From: Mucilaginibacter pineti
GTDB lineage: Bacteria > Bacteroidota > Bacteroidia > Sphingobacteriales > Sphingobacteriaceae
Reading direction: 5' to 3'
Assembly: GCF_900101875.1 (NCBI RefSeq)
Contig: NZ_FNAI01000001.1
Coordinates: forward strand, 434,001-498,000
DNA: 64,000 nucleotides
Part shown: positions 15,630 to 24,972 of the stretch, one piece after another
Position numbering within the stretch: the first letter of the stretch is position 1
Layout: each line of letters opens with the position of its first letter
The notes under the pieces: model-generated
Seen by the model: the letters and a program-made list of their open reading frames with translations, nothing else
Told to the model about the DNA's origin: nothing
Databases searched by the model: none
Program-made: the position numbers and the translations under genes

Positions 15630-17315
15630 CTACCAGAATATAGTATAAAGTGCAACAAGTATACCAGTGATGATAAGTGCACCTACAGCAAATGAATTTG
15701 TTGTACGGAACATCTTGGTATCAACTTCAAGGCCGTGTGGACGTAAGCCTTTTGAGTTTTCAATCATCGAGATGATGTACATACCAACAACGCAAACTAT
15801 AAATACAAAACCCATCCTGTCAAGAAAAGGAATTTCATATAGCTTGGTAATACCATCTTTTTGAAGTACCTGTACTGAAAAACCTGTACTTTTTAACCAT
15901 TCAAGATTGGTATATAAAGGCAATACTTTTAATCCTACCGACATAATAAAACCGCCGATGGTAGCAAATAAAGCCGCGTTTGAAGTTGCCTTTTTCCAGA
16001 AGAAACCAAGTATGAACATGGCAAAAATACCCGGCGATACAAAGCCTGTATATTCCTGTATAAACTGGAAACCACCTTTTTTATCGATACCTAAAAACCT
16101 GCATAGCAATACACCTAAAACCATAGCTACTACCACAGTTATTTTACCAACGTTAACCAGTTGTTTATCGGTAGCATCCGGACGGATTTTCTTTTTGAAA
16201 ATATCCAGTGTAAAAATAGTGGCGATACTGTTGGCCTTACCTGCAAGTGAAGCTACAACAGCAGCCGTTAAAGCCGCGAATGATAAGCCTTTAAAGCCAG
16301 CCGGCAATAAGTTTAACAATACAGGATACGCATGATCATGATTTTCGGTAATGCTTGCTGTATTTATACTGTCAAACACATTTTGTTTGTACAATACGTA
16401 AGCTGCAATACCTGGTAACACTACTATAATAGGCATTAACAGCTTTAAGAAAGCGGCGAATAAAATACCACCACGAGCAGTTTTTAAATCGGCACCTAAT
16501 GCGCGTTGCGTAATGTATTGGTTACATCCCCAGTAATTTAAGTTCACTATCCACATACCGCCAATTAATACGGTTAAGCCAGGTAAGTCTCCATAGCTTG
16601 GGTTATCCTTTTTCAGGATCATGTGGAAGTGGTCGTTGGCCTGCTGGTATAATATGGTTAAACCATTGGTAATACCTTCCTGGTGGTAATGCTCGGCTAC
16701 TTTGGTAACAGCTATATAGGTAGTTACCAAACCGCCCAATATTAAAAAGAACACCTGTATTACGTCGGTATAACCAATTACCTTCATACCACCCAAAGTG
16801 ATAATGACAGCAAAAAGTGCCAATAATACAAGGCATAAATTAAAATTAATGCCCGAGATACCGTTGATTGCTACTGCACCCAGGTAAATGATAGAAGTTA
16901 AGTTTACAATTACATATAACAATAACCAAAACACCGCCATGATCATTGCTACGGTGCCGTTATACCGCTGATGCAAAAACTGCGGCATTGTAAATATCTT
17001 GTTCTTTAAATATACAGGAATGAAAAATACGGCAACAATTATTAAAGTTGCAGCGGCCATCCATTCATAAGTAGATATGGCTAATCCCATTGTAAAGCCA
17101 TTTCCGCTCATGGCCACAAATTGCTCTGCGGAGATGTTGGATGCAATAAGTGATGCACCTATAGCCCACCAGGTAAGTGAACCTTCTGCTAAGAAGTAAT
17201 CTTTTGATGTGGCATCAGCGTTATGCTTTCGTTTGTATACCCAGTATCCATAGCAGGATACTATTAAAAAGTACACGATAAATACGATGTAATCACCGTT
17301 AGTTAATGTCCTCAT
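15630..17315 (-). CDS. SSS-family sodium/sugar symporter, probably for xylose
   Basis: The 561-residue protein has about fourteen membrane segments and belongs to the solute:sodium symporter family, close to vSGLT. Typical parts are DYFLAEGSLTWWAIGASLIASNISAEQ (TM1, sodium site), GTVAMIMAVFWLLLYVIVNLTSIIYLGA, GGMKVIGYTDVIQVFFLILGG, and NYWGCNQYITQRALGA in the sugar-binding region. As the third gene after xylB and xylA (53 bp downstream), and followed by a terminator, it most probably imports xylose with Na+. Glucose or galactose transport cannot be excluded from sequence alone. Confidence 0.92.
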   Translation of the reverse strand: MRTLTNGDYIVFIVYFLIVSCYGYWVYKRKHNADATSKDYFLAEGSLTWWAIGASLIASNISAEQFVAMSGNGFTMGLAISTYEWMAAATLIIVAVFFIPVYLKNKIFTMPQFLHQRYNGTVAMIMAVFWLLLYVIVNLTSIIYLGAVAINGISGINFNLCLVLLALFAVIITLGGMKVIGYTDVIQVFFLILGGLVTTYIAVTKVAEHYHQEGITNGLTILYQQANDHFHMILKKDNPSYGDLPGLTVLIGGMWIVNLNYWGCNQYITQRALGADLKTARGGILFAAFLKLLMPIIVVLPGIAAYVLYKQNVFDSINTASITENHDHAYPVLLNLLPAGFKGLSFAALTAAVVASLAGKANSIATIFTLDIFKKKIRPDATDKQLVNVGKITVVVAMVLGVLLCRFLGIDKKGGFQFIQEYTGFVSPGIFAMFILGFFWKKATSNAALFATIGGFIMSVGLKVLPLYTNLEWLKSTGFSVQVLQKDGITKLYEIPFLDRMGFVFIVCVVGMYIISMIENSKGLRPHGLEVDTKMFRTTNSFAVGALIITGILVALYTIFW

Positions 17316-17368
17316 TTTTTTGGTTATCGGTTAAATTTGGTTTAATATGTTAGATTGACAATTATAAA

Positions 17369-18697
17369 CTATATATACCGATTTATCAAATTTTCTAAAT
17401 ATTCTTGTTTGCCGCTTGTTGCCGTCGGTTCGCCATTGGTGGCGGCATAGTTACGCAAATCTTCTAAAGAAAGCTTACCATCTTCAAAATCTTTTCCGGT
17501 ACCGGCATCAAATGACGCATAACGGTCAGTACGGATCTGTTTATAATCTGATTTTTGCAGAATGTTATCGGCAATTACCAAAGCTCTTGCAAAAATGTCC
17601 ATACCGCCAATGTGCGCATAGAACAAATCGGCCGGGTCTGTTGAGTTACGGCGAATTTTGGCGTCAAAATTAATACCGCCACCCTGTAAACCACCGGCTT
17701 CAAGGATGATCATCATCGATTCCGTTACCTCATTAATATCATTCGGGAACTGATCAGTATCCCATCCGTTTTGTGTATCGCCACGGTTAGCATCAATCGA
17801 GCCTAACAAACCGGCATCGGCAGCCACCTGTAACTCATGCTGAAAAGTATGACCGGCTAAAGTAGCGTGGTTAACCTCCAGGTTCAGTTTAAAATCGTCC
17901 ATAAGATCATAACGCTGCAAAAAGCCAAGGCAGGTTGCGGCATCATAATCATACTGGTGCTTGGTTGGCTCGCAAGGTTTTGGTTCGATGAAAAAGTTAC
18001 CGGTAAAGCCTTGTTTGCGGGCATAATCTTTTGCGGTATGCAGGAATTTTGCAAAATGTTCCTGCTCGCGTTTCATATCGGTATTCAGCAGACTCATGTA
18101 CCCTTCACGACCACCCCAGAAAACATAATTCTCGCCGCCTAAAGCAATAGTAGCATCAAGGGCAAATTTAACCTGTGCGCCTGCATGGGCAAGTACCTTA
18201 AAATCGGGATTGGTTGATGCGCCGTTCATGTAACGGCGGTGACTGAACAGGTTGGATGTACCCCAAAGTAATTTTACACCACTTGCCGCCTGTTTCTCTT
18301 TGGCATACTCAACAAGGGCCTGTAAACGCCTTTCGTTTTCGTTAACGTCGTTTCCGTAATCAACTACATCCACGTCATGGAAACAGTAGTATGGCAGGTT
18401 CATTTTGGTGATGAACTCAAAAGCCGCGTCCATTTTATCTTTCGCGCGTTCAACCGCGTCGGTTTTTTCATTCCAGGGAAATATATGGGTGGCCTCGCCA
18501 AACGGATCGGCACCGTTGCCGTTAAATGAATGCCAGTAGGCGCAGGCAAAACGTAAATGTTCCTGCATGGTTTTTCCGGCAACTACCCTATCGGCATTGT
18601 ACCAGCGAAAAGCCAGCGGGTTATCTGATTGCGGTCCTTCGTAATTGATCTGACCAATTTCTTTAAAATACTCTTTTTCTCCGGTGATGATGCGCAT
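17369..18697 (-). CDS. xylA: Xylose isomerase
   Basis: XylA converts D-xylose to D-xylulose. The 442-residue length fits class II xylose isomerases. Visible motifs are [19 protein letters not shown], the catalytic His in [28 protein letters not shown], the metal site [34 protein letters not shown] and [18 protein letters not shown], then GSIDANRGD. It is cytoplasmic, tetrameric and uses divalent metals. The gene lies between xylB (82 bp upstream) and the symporter. Confidence 0.98.
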   Translation of the reverse strand: MRIITGEKEYFKEIGQINYEGPQSDNPLAFRWYNADRVVAGKTMQEHLRFACAYWHSFNGNGADPFGEATHIFPWNEKTDAVERAKDKMDAAFEFITKMNLPYYCFHDVDVVDYGNDVNENERRLQALVEYAKEKQAASGVKLLWGTSNLFSHRRYMNGASTNPDFKVLAHAGAQVKFALDATIALGGENYVFWGGREGYMSLLNTDMKREQEHFAKFLHTAKDYARKQGFTGNFFIEPKPCEPTKHQYDYDAATCLGFLQRYDLMDDFKLNLEVNHATLAGHTFQHELQVAADAGLLGSIDANRGDTQNGWDTDQFPNDINEVTESMMIILEAGGLQGGGINFDAKIRRNSTDPADLFYAHIGGMDIFARALVIADNILQKSDYKQIRTDRYASFDAGTGKDFEDGKLSLEDLRNYAATNGEPTATSGKQEYLENLINRYI

Positions 18698-18779
18698 ATG
18701 TATTTAATTAGTGAATTATTGACTTAGTGAATTAGTGATTATATAAATCGGTATTGTTTGAAACCTCTTTTTTGACTTT

Positions 18780-20267
18780 TTAATTTTGATTTTTGATTTT
18801 AGCTTCCAGCAGCTCTTTCCATTCCTGATAAATTGATTCAAATTGTTGGGTTGATGTAGGCTCAATTAATTGAATGGCTTTGGCATTGCTAAAGGCTTCC
18901 GCCGGGGATGCAAAAATGCCCGCTCCTATGCCCGCACCAAGTGCAGCGCCAACACTGCCATCGTTATTGTATAGTTCAACTGGTACGCCTGTTGCATTTA
19001 CAAAGGTTTCGGTAAATAGTTCGCTTAGGAAAAGGTTGCTTTTGCCTGCACGGATCACGGTTGGATTCATTCCATTGCCGCGCATAATGTCAAGTCCGTA
19101 GCGGAAAGCACAGGCTATGCCCTCTTGCACTGCCCTGAAAATATGGGCTTGCGTGTGCAGGTTAAGGTCGATATTTTGGATATGTGCGCCTATTTGTTTG
19201 TTGTTCAGCATCCGTTCGGCGCCGTTACCAAATGGCAATATGCGCAAACCGTCGCTGCCCACGGGGGCTTTGGTGGCTTCGGCATTTAGTTGGGTATAGC
19301 TTAATCCTGCGCCGAAATTGTGTTTGGCCCACCGGTACAAACTTCCCGTGCCGTTGATACACAATAATACCCCAAGGCGTTTTTGCTCCCGGGTATAATT
19401 AACGTGAGCAAACGTATTAATGCGCGATTCCTGATCGTAGGTTAATTGATCGCTAACGCCGTAAATAACGCCTGACGTACCAGCCGTAGCCGCTACCTCG
19501 TCGGGATTAAGTACGTTTAATGACAGCGCGTTATTTGGCTGATCGCCGGATTTGTAGGTAACCGGGATGCCAGCCTTCAAGTTCAGTTTTCCGGCAACCG
19601 AGCTTAACAGCTGCCCGTGTGCCGAAAACACGGGATTAATAACCGGGAACAGGCTTTCATCAAACCCAAAATAGTTAATGATCTCTTTGGAGATGCCGTT
19701 GGTTTTAAAATCAAAGAAAACCCCTTCTGATAATGCCGATACCGATGTGGTTATATCACCGGTAAGTTTCATGGCGATGTAATCGCCCGGCAGCATGATT
19801 TTGTCTATCTTACTATATATATCGGGTTCGTTTTCCTTAACCCAGGCCAGTTTGGCGGCGGTAAAGTTCCCTGGCGAGTTAAGCAGGTGCGACAGACATT
19901 TTTCTTCGCCAATGGCAGCAAAAGCCTTATCGCCAATTTCAACGGCGCGGCTATCGCACCAGATGATGCTGTCGCGCAGCACATTCTGGTCTTTATCAAC
20001 CAATACCAGGCCGTGCATTTGGTAAGCAATACCTATGGCCGCAATATGCTGCGGGTTGTACAATGCTTTGGCATGGCACCTTTGTAATGCGGTTTGTGCC
20101 TGATCCCACCACATTTGTGGCGATTGTTCGGCCCAGCCGGGGTGTAATGCTTTTATGGGCGATTCTTCATCGGGGTATTGTGCCGAGGCTACGATATTTT
20201 GTGAGGCTGCGTCAACAACGCTCACTTTTACCGACGAAGTGCCGATATCGATACCTAATAAAAGCAT
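18780..20267 (-). CDS. xylB: Xylulokinase (FGGY family)
   Basis: XylB phosphorylates D-xylulose to xylulose 5-phosphate, which enters the pentose phosphate pathway. The 495-residue FGGY kinase starts with LLGIDIGTSSVKVSVVD (phosphate-1 motif) and shows MHGLVLVDKDQNVLRDSIIWCDSRA (substrate-binding Asp), KLAWVKENEPDIY, LPGDYIAMKLTGD, AATAGTSGVIYG and RAGKSNLFLSELFTETFVNATG, then DGSVGAALGAG. It is the first gene of the xylose operon and is divergent from the LacI-type regulator; a palindrome between them is a likely operator. Confidence 0.96.
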   Translation of the reverse strand: MLLLGIDIGTSSVKVSVVDAASQNIVASAQYPDEESPIKALHPGWAEQSPQMWWDQAQTALQRCHAKALYNPQHIAAIGIAYQMHGLVLVDKDQNVLRDSIIWCDSRAVEIGDKAFAAIGEEKCLSHLLNSPGNFTAAKLAWVKENEPDIYSKIDKIMLPGDYIAMKLTGDITTSVSALSEGVFFDFKTNGISKEIINYFGFDESLFPVINPVFSAHGQLLSSVAGKLNLKAGIPVTYKSGDQPNNALSLNVLNPDEVAATAGTSGVIYGVSDQLTYDQESRINTFAHVNYTREQKRLGVLLCINGTGSLYRWAKHNFGAGLSYTQLNAEATKAPVGSDGLRILPFGNGAERMLNNKQIGAHIQNIDLNLHTQAHIFRAVQEGIACAFRYGLDIMRGNGMNPTVIRAGKSNLFLSELFTETFVNATGVPVELYNNDGSVGAALGAGIGAGIFASPAEAFSNAKAIQLIEPTSTQQFESIYQEWKELLEAKIKNQN

Positions 20268-20355
20268 AAATTATAAGTGGTTAGTAGCATGAATATATGA
20301 GTAGTTTATTTTTTGGTACTTTAACGGAACGAATTTAAATAAATATTTAAAATTA

Positions 20356-20365
20356 CAATCGATTG
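20356..20365. promoter_or_regulatory. Candidate LacI-type operator between xylB and its regulator
   Basis: CAATCGATTG is a perfect 10-bp palindrome with the central CG typical of LacI-family operators. It sits 33 bp upstream of the regulator start and 89 bp upstream of xylB, in the only intergenic space that can hold both divergent promoters. Confidence 0.5.
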
Positions 20366-20397
20366 CGTAAAATAATTTTTCCAACTTGCACTTTTAA

Positions 20398-21429
20398 ATG
20401 AAAAAAGTAAAACGGACCACCATTTATGATATTGCCGCAAAGCTCGGCATAACCGCGTCTTCGGTGTCGAGAGCGTTGAATAACAGCAACCAGGTTAACG
20501 AAAAAACCAGGGAGCTGATCATGAAAACCGCCGATGAACTCAACTATAAACGCAACACGCTTGCATCAAACCTGCGTAAGGGGCAATCAAAAACCATTGG
20601 TATTGTGGTGCCCCGCATTAACCAGAATTTTTTCTCGAATGTTATTGCCGGTATTGAGGAAGCCACTTATCAAAAGGGCTACAACCTGATCATTTGCCAA
20701 TCGAACGAGTTGCATGATAAAGAGATCCAGTGTGTTAACACGCTGATAAACCAGCACGTAGATTGTATTGTGATATCAGTATCGGCTGATGGTAACGACT
20801 ATCAGCACCTGCAAAACGTAATAGACCACGGCATCCAACTCATTCAGTTTGACCGTGTTGCCGATGAGTTGGAAACGTTAAAAGTTATAAATGATAACGA
20901 ACAGGCTTCTTTTGAAGCGGTATCGCACCTTATTGAGGGCGGTTACAAGCGGATAGGATTGCTGGAGGGGCCGCAAAACCTTGCCATATTTAAGCAGCGT
21001 AAATTGGGCTATTTAAGGGCATTTAAAGCCTACAACGTTCCCGTTATTGACGAATTGATAGTTGAAAACGCCTGGACAAAAGAATTGGGCGCCGCAGGCA
21101 CCCGCAAATTATTGAACCTGCCCCACCCTCCCGATGCTATATTTGCGTCTACCTCAGACTTCTCCGCGCTTGGCGTATTGGAAGTTGCCAGCGCTATGGG
21201 TATAAAAGTACCTGCTGAACTTGGTGTTTTAGGTTATGCCAATGAATCTTTCTCGGAGATCACCAGCCCATCCATCACCACTATTGATCAGTTTAGCTTT
21301 TACATGGGCAATACCGTTGCCAACCTGTTTTTCCAGGAGTTAGAAAATACCGATACCAAAACAAAACCAAAGATCATCAGCATAAAACCTGAATTGATTA
21401 TCAGGGCTTCTACATCGAAGAATAAATAA
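20398..21429 (+). CDS. LacI-family transcriptional regulator of xylose genes
   Basis: The 343-residue protein has an N-terminal LacI helix-turn-helix (TIYDIAAKLGITASSVSRAL, residues 8-27), a hinge helix region (YKRNTLASNLRKGQSKTIG) and a periplasmic-binding-protein-like effector domain (residues about 62-340), including NFFSNVIAGIEEATYQKGYN, QFDRV and ITSPSITTIDQFSFYMG. Divergent orientation next to xylB suggests it represses the xylose operon until a sugar ligand binds; whether the ligand is xylose, xylulose or an oligosaccharide is unknown. It ends at a strong terminator. Confidence 0.92.
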   Translation: MKKVKRTTIYDIAAKLGITASSVSRALNNSNQVNEKTRELIMKTADELNYKRNTLASNLRKGQSKTIGIVVPRINQNFFSNVIAGIEEATYQKGYNLIICQSNELHDKEIQCVNTLINQHVDCIVISVSADGNDYQHLQNVIDHGIQLIQFDRVADELETLKVINDNEQASFEAVSHLIEGGYKRIGLLEGPQNLAIFKQRKLGYLRAFKAYNVPVIDELIVENAWTKELGAAGTRKLLNLPHPPDAIFASTSDFSALGVLEVASAMGIKVPAELGVLGYANESFSEITSPSITTIDQFSFYMGNTVANLFFQELENTDTKTKPKIISIKPELIIRASTSKNK

Positions 21430-21440
21430 ATCTCATTAAA

Positions 21441-21480
21441 CAACAAACGCCGGGTAAATTACCGGCGTTTGTTGTTTGTG
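21441..21480 (+). terminator. Intrinsic terminator of the LacI-type gene
   Basis: The 13-bp stem CAACAAACGCCGG (21441-21453) / CCGGCGTTTGTTG (21462-21474) has an eight-base loop and is followed by TTTGTG. It lies 12 bp after the stop codon and could also slow transcription arriving from the convergent carbonic anhydrase gene. Confidence 0.85.
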
Positions 21481-21495
21481 TATATATTAAAAATT

Positions 21496-22113
21496 TTAAT
21501 TGAGCACTTCTCCCGCATGGGTGGCATCGGCAACTTCTATCAATTTGCCCGATCTTACATCATAAACGTAGCCGTAAATCGGGATATGCCCTGCAACAAG
21601 GGGATGTTGCCTTATGCGTTTAACATCCTCAGTAACGCTGGCCTCCAGATTTTTGAAGGTTAAAAAAGCAATATGGTTTGCCTCGTCAGATCCTCCTTTT
21701 TCTTCGGTATTGCGCCAGCCGTTTTCATCTATAGTAGCAGTAGTTAAACTTTTAGTCAGCAGGCCGCGGATAATATCATCTGTAAATAATGCCATGCCGC
21801 AATCGGTATGGTGAATTACAAACCACTCCTTTGTACCTAACAATTTGTGCGAGATAACTAAAGACCGGATAGCATCATCACTTGCACGGCCACCCGCATT
21901 ACGGATCACATGTGCGTCGCCCTCGGCAAGCCCTGCGTATTTGGCGGGATCAAGGCGGGCATCCATACAGGTAAGTATAGCAAACTGCCGCGCCGGCGGA
22001 ATGGTAAGTTCTGACTTATTGCCAAAATGCTTCACATATTCTTTATTGGCCGAAAGTACCTGTTGGTGTACCTTGGTTTTTACTTTTTCAAGATCCTCTA
22101 TGGCGTTTGACAT
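21496..22113 (-). CDS. Beta-class carbonic anhydrase
   Basis: The enzyme interconverts CO2 and bicarbonate. In the 205-residue protein the zinc ligands and the catalytic dyad are visible: Cys49, Asp51 and Arg53 in [10 protein letters not shown], then His102 and Cys105 in [22 protein letters not shown] follows the family pattern. The spacing matches the compact beta-CA subclass found in many soil bacteria and actinobacteria. No signal peptide is present, so it is cytoplasmic. It lies 30 bp after the peroxiredoxin-like gene on the same strand, probably in the same transcript. Confidence 0.93.
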   Translation of the reverse strand: MSNAIEDLEKVKTKVHQQVLSANKEYVKHFGNKSELTIPPARQFAILTCMDARLDPAKYAGLAEGDAHVIRNAGGRASDDAIRSLVISHKLLGTKEWFVIHHTDCGMALFTDDIIRGLLTKSLTTATIDENGWRNTEEKGGSDEANHIAFLTFKNLEASVTEDVKRIRQHPLVAGHIPIYGYVYDVRSGKLIEVADATHAGEVLN

Positions 22114-22143
22114 GATTTTATTTAAAACTGATGAGTGAAATAA

Positions 22144-22785
22144 TTAAGCCGATTTACGGTTATTGCCTATCAGCGATGATTCGTAAACAGCCGAAATAAT
22201 GTCTGCAGATGAAAACGTGCCTAAAAAGTCCCAATCGATATGATGGTAAACCACCTGCCTAGCCGAATCGACGATATAGGTAGCCAGCAAAGGTGCGTTT
22301 TCATCAATACCCGAAAAGCGATTCCAGGCCGGGTCATTATCAGAAAATACCCTGAATACCTGGGCTACATTTTTTTCCGGATCGTGGTAAAAGTTAAGCG
22401 TAAGGCTTTGCGCCCATGCCAGTTTTTCCAGGTCGTCAGTACGTTCATCGGTAATTACCAGCAGGTTGCCGCCACTGGCTTTTATTTCCTGTTGAATACT
22501 ATTAAGTTGTTTTAACAGATCGAGCCCATGATTGCGCCAGTGCTGCGAATAAAAGGCAATTACCAGCGGCTTGCTCTGTAAATTTCTTAGCGAAACAGGG
22601 CCATGTGTTTCAGAACCGTTATAAAATTGCTGCCAACGGCTATAATCAACAGAAAGTTTAAGATCGGGAACATAGTTACCGGCTTTTACAGGCTGTAATT
22701 TCTTAAAAGGTTTAAAAGGAAGATCAGCATCGGCAACAACTTCCAACAGGTCAAAAAACGGATATTTATTATTTGTATTTAACAT
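22144..22785 (-). CDS. Peroxiredoxin-like (thioredoxin-fold) protein without cysteine
   Basis: The middle of this 213-residue protein reads as an AhpC/TSA or redoxin domain: PLVIAFYSQHW where the peroxidatic Cys region would be, LKQLNSIQQEIKASGGNLLVITDE, FYHDPEKNVAQVFRVFSDND and ATYIVDSARQVVYHHIDWDF, which corresponds to the usual 'fvID.dG.I.y' strand. The protein contains no cysteine at all, so it cannot be a normal peroxidase or thioredoxin. It may bind a partner or ligand using the fold only. It precedes carbonic anhydrase in a likely two-gene operon. Confidence 0.75.
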   Translation of the reverse strand: MLNTNNKYPFFDLLEVVADADLPFKPFKKLQPVKAGNYVPDLKLSVDYSRWQQFYNGSETHGPVSLRNLQSKPLVIAFYSQHWRNHGLDLLKQLNSIQQEIKASGGNLLVITDERTDDLEKLAWAQSLTLNFYHDPEKNVAQVFRVFSDNDPAWNRFSGIDENAPLLATYIVDSARQVVYHHIDWDFLGTFSSADIISAVYESSLIGNNRKSA

Positions 22786-23028
22786 TTTAGTAAAATAGAT
22801 GGTATATGAATTGTTTTATTTAGGTAGGTGGCTATTGGCTATCTGCAACAACTGCACAATCCATAAATTACCTGGCTGTAATGCACCACCCCGCACGGCG
22901 GCGATATATTAGTTTTGTTTGGCAGATAAGTATTCATGAAAATATATTAAATAACGGGGGCTGTAAACTTTTTAATTAGTCTGGGGTTTGGTTGGGAGAA
23001 ACTCAACAACAGCAGCACATACACATCA

Positions 23029-23058
23029 TTTCTGCAGGTTTATTATCACCTGTAGAAA
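23029..23058. other. Hairpin in the 406-bp space before the L,D-transpeptidase gene
   Basis: TTTCTGCAGGT (23029-23039) and ACCTGTAGAAA (23048-23058) pair over 11 bp with one G-U. No T-tract follows. The rest of 22786-23191 is A/T-rich and holds no convincing open frame; it contains the palindrome TAGTATACTA at 23140-23149 and a second TATACTA at 23118-23124, possible regulator sites for the gene that follows. Confidence 0.5.
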
Positions 23059-23191
23059 TGCCTGAATTGCGTTTATTTATTGAGTTACCAAACATGACTT
23101 TTAATTAATGAAACAAATATACTATAATGTCTATATATTTAGTATACTATTTTAAAATTTTTATTTTCTATCTTACATCAAAAAATAACTT

Positions 23192-24850
23192 ATGCTAAAC
23201 AGGCGCAGCAGCTACCATTGTTACCTTATAATTCTTTGCATTTTCGCTGTATCCAGCTGTAAACAGGATGTCAAAAAACACCGGCAGTCCAAAGCCGATT
23301 CCCTTAAAAAGAAAGCAGTTAAAGAGTGGAATAAAACCATCCCCGGTAACTTTAGCGACCAAACCGCTCTTGTTTTTGACAGCACACAGCTAAAAACATT
23401 CCTGCAAAAGTATCCCGACTTTGCGCCGTACGCAAAAGACCTAAGTCTGTTTTATAACAAGCGCAAGTTTGCTTACGCATGGTACGCCAAAGGTTTGCTG
23501 ATTGAGCAGGCAGGTAACCTGTCTGACAGGTTGAACAACCTGCAAAACGAGGGGATCTATAAAGCTATCCCCTATCCCAAACTATTAGATTCATTAATAT
23601 TTGATGCGCATCCTAAAGATAAAGTCGCAAAACCAAACATCAATACCGAGCTAACACTTACAGCGCAATATTTTGTTTTCTCAAAACTGGCGTTCCAGGG
23701 TATGAAAGATTCTGTAAGCCGGGCCGTTAACTGGTACCTGCCCCGTAAAAAGGTATCATATAACGATTATCTGGATAGCCTGCTGGCAAAACCAGGCAAG
23801 CCGGGCAGCACAATTTCTGAACCGGTTTACCGCCAGTATGATCTGCTGAAAAACTTTTTGGCCAAATACCGTAAGCTGGATGCACAGGATAAATGGCTAC
23901 CCATTGTAACCGGTAAAAAATTAAAACCCGGCGATTCATCAGAAGTTATTGCACAGATAAAGACCAGGCTTTATAAACTGGAGGATTTTAAAGGCGATAC
24001 GTTAAGCGTTGTTTTTGATGATAGCCTTAAAACGGCACTAAAGCAATTTCAGTTAAGGCACGGCCTCACTGCCGATGGTGCGCCAGGTGCCGGTACCATC
24101 GCCGCGTTAAACGTTCCGCTGAAAACCAGGATGCGGCAGATCATCGTAAATATGGAGCGTTGCCGCTGGTTACCGGTAAGCCTTAATACCGATTACCTGG
24201 CCGTGAATATCCCCGAATTTAAGTTGCACGTTTATCATGCGGATAGCTTGCTATGGAGCTGTAATGTAGTAGTTGGCCAAAAGGTACATCAAACGGTAAT
24301 TTTTTATGGCGAAATGCAGTATGTGGTATTTAGCCCGTATTGGAACCTGCCAGAGAGCATCATTCGTAATGAGGTTTTACCGGCTATAAGGCGTAACTCC
24401 AACTATGTTAACGAGCATAATATGATCATTACCGGTAAGGAAAACGGTTTGCCGGTAATAAAACAGAAACCCGGCCCGGCAAATTCATTGGGACTGGTAA
24501 AATTTCTGTTCCCCAATAATTATAGCATTTATTTGCATGATACGCCATCAAGATCTTTGTTTGGAGAAACGGAGCGCGCTTTTAGCCACGGCTGCATCCG
24601 AGTTGGCGAACCGGCAAAGCTTGCCTCCTTCCTGTTGAAATATGATACCACCTGGACAGCCGCTAAGATCAGCAAGGCCATGCACCTGGGCAAAGAGCAA
24701 ACCATTACCCTCAAACATAAAACACCTGTTTTTATAGCCTACTTTACGGCATTTACCGACAGGGACAACAAACTCAACTTCCGCAAGGATATTTATAACC
24801 GAGATGAGCAACTGGCATCGATGGTTATTTCGGGTAATGGAAAGTATTAA
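23192..24850 (+). CDS. L,D-transpeptidase lipoprotein (YcbB/LdtD-like)
   Basis: This 552-residue protein starts with a lipoprotein signal (lipobox VSSC, Cys23), so it is membrane-anchored in the envelope. A long N-terminal scaffold domain (about 60-255) is followed by a peptidoglycan-binding repeat (LKQFQLRHGLTADGAPG, about 284-300) and a YkuD catalytic domain (about 325-500). The catalytic signature is HDTPSRSLFG ... FSHGCIRVGEP with the nucleophile Cys near residue 469. Such enzymes make 3-3 cross-links in peptidoglycan or attach proteins to it. The size and domain order are those of the YcbB group. It is monocistronic. Confidence 0.93.
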   Translation: MLNRRSSYHCYLIILCIFAVSSCKQDVKKHRQSKADSLKKKAVKEWNKTIPGNFSDQTALVFDSTQLKTFLQKYPDFAPYAKDLSLFYNKRKFAYAWYAKGLLIEQAGNLSDRLNNLQNEGIYKAIPYPKLLDSLIFDAHPKDKVAKPNINTELTLTAQYFVFSKLAFQGMKDSVSRAVNWYLPRKKVSYNDYLDSLLAKPGKPGSTISEPVYRQYDLLKNFLAKYRKLDAQDKWLPIVTGKKLKPGDSSEVIAQIKTRLYKLEDFKGDTLSVVFDDSLKTALKQFQLRHGLTADGAPGAGTIAALNVPLKTRMRQIIVNMERCRWLPVSLNTDYLAVNIPEFKLHVYHADSLLWSCNVVVGQKVHQTVIFYGEMQYVVFSPYWNLPESIIRNEVLPAIRRNSNYVNEHNMIITGKENGLPVIKQKPGPANSLGLVKFLFPNNYSIYLHDTPSRSLFGETERAFSHGCIRVGEPAKLASFLLKYDTTWTAAKISKAMHLGKEQTITLKHKTPVFIAYFTAFTDRDNKLNFRKDIYNRDEQLASMVISGNGKY

Positions 24851-24868
24851 AACATCTCTAAACAAACA

Positions 24869-24948
24869 TGTCATCCTGAGCGAAGCGAAGTATCTATTCG
24901 CAGACTTGGTAATCGCATAATAGATACTTCGCTTCGCTCAGGATGACA
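24869..24948. repeat. Dispersed inverted repeat (GTCATCCTGAGCG type), copy 2
   Basis: The arms 24869-24895 and 24922-24948 are perfect 27-bp inverted complements beginning TGTCATCCTGAGCGAAGCGA. The central TTCGCAGACTTGGTAATCGC is similar to the centre of copy 1. It lies between the convergent L,D-transpeptidase and GH92 genes, where a long hairpin could end transcription from both sides. Confidence 0.95.
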
Positions 24949-24972
24949 AAATATCGGGTATTATTACCCTAC

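Noticed and set aside
15907-16335. 142-codon frame on the plus strand opposite the symporter gene
   Set aside because: It is an antisense shadow of a clear SSS transporter; its content mirrors the hydrophobic codons of the true gene.
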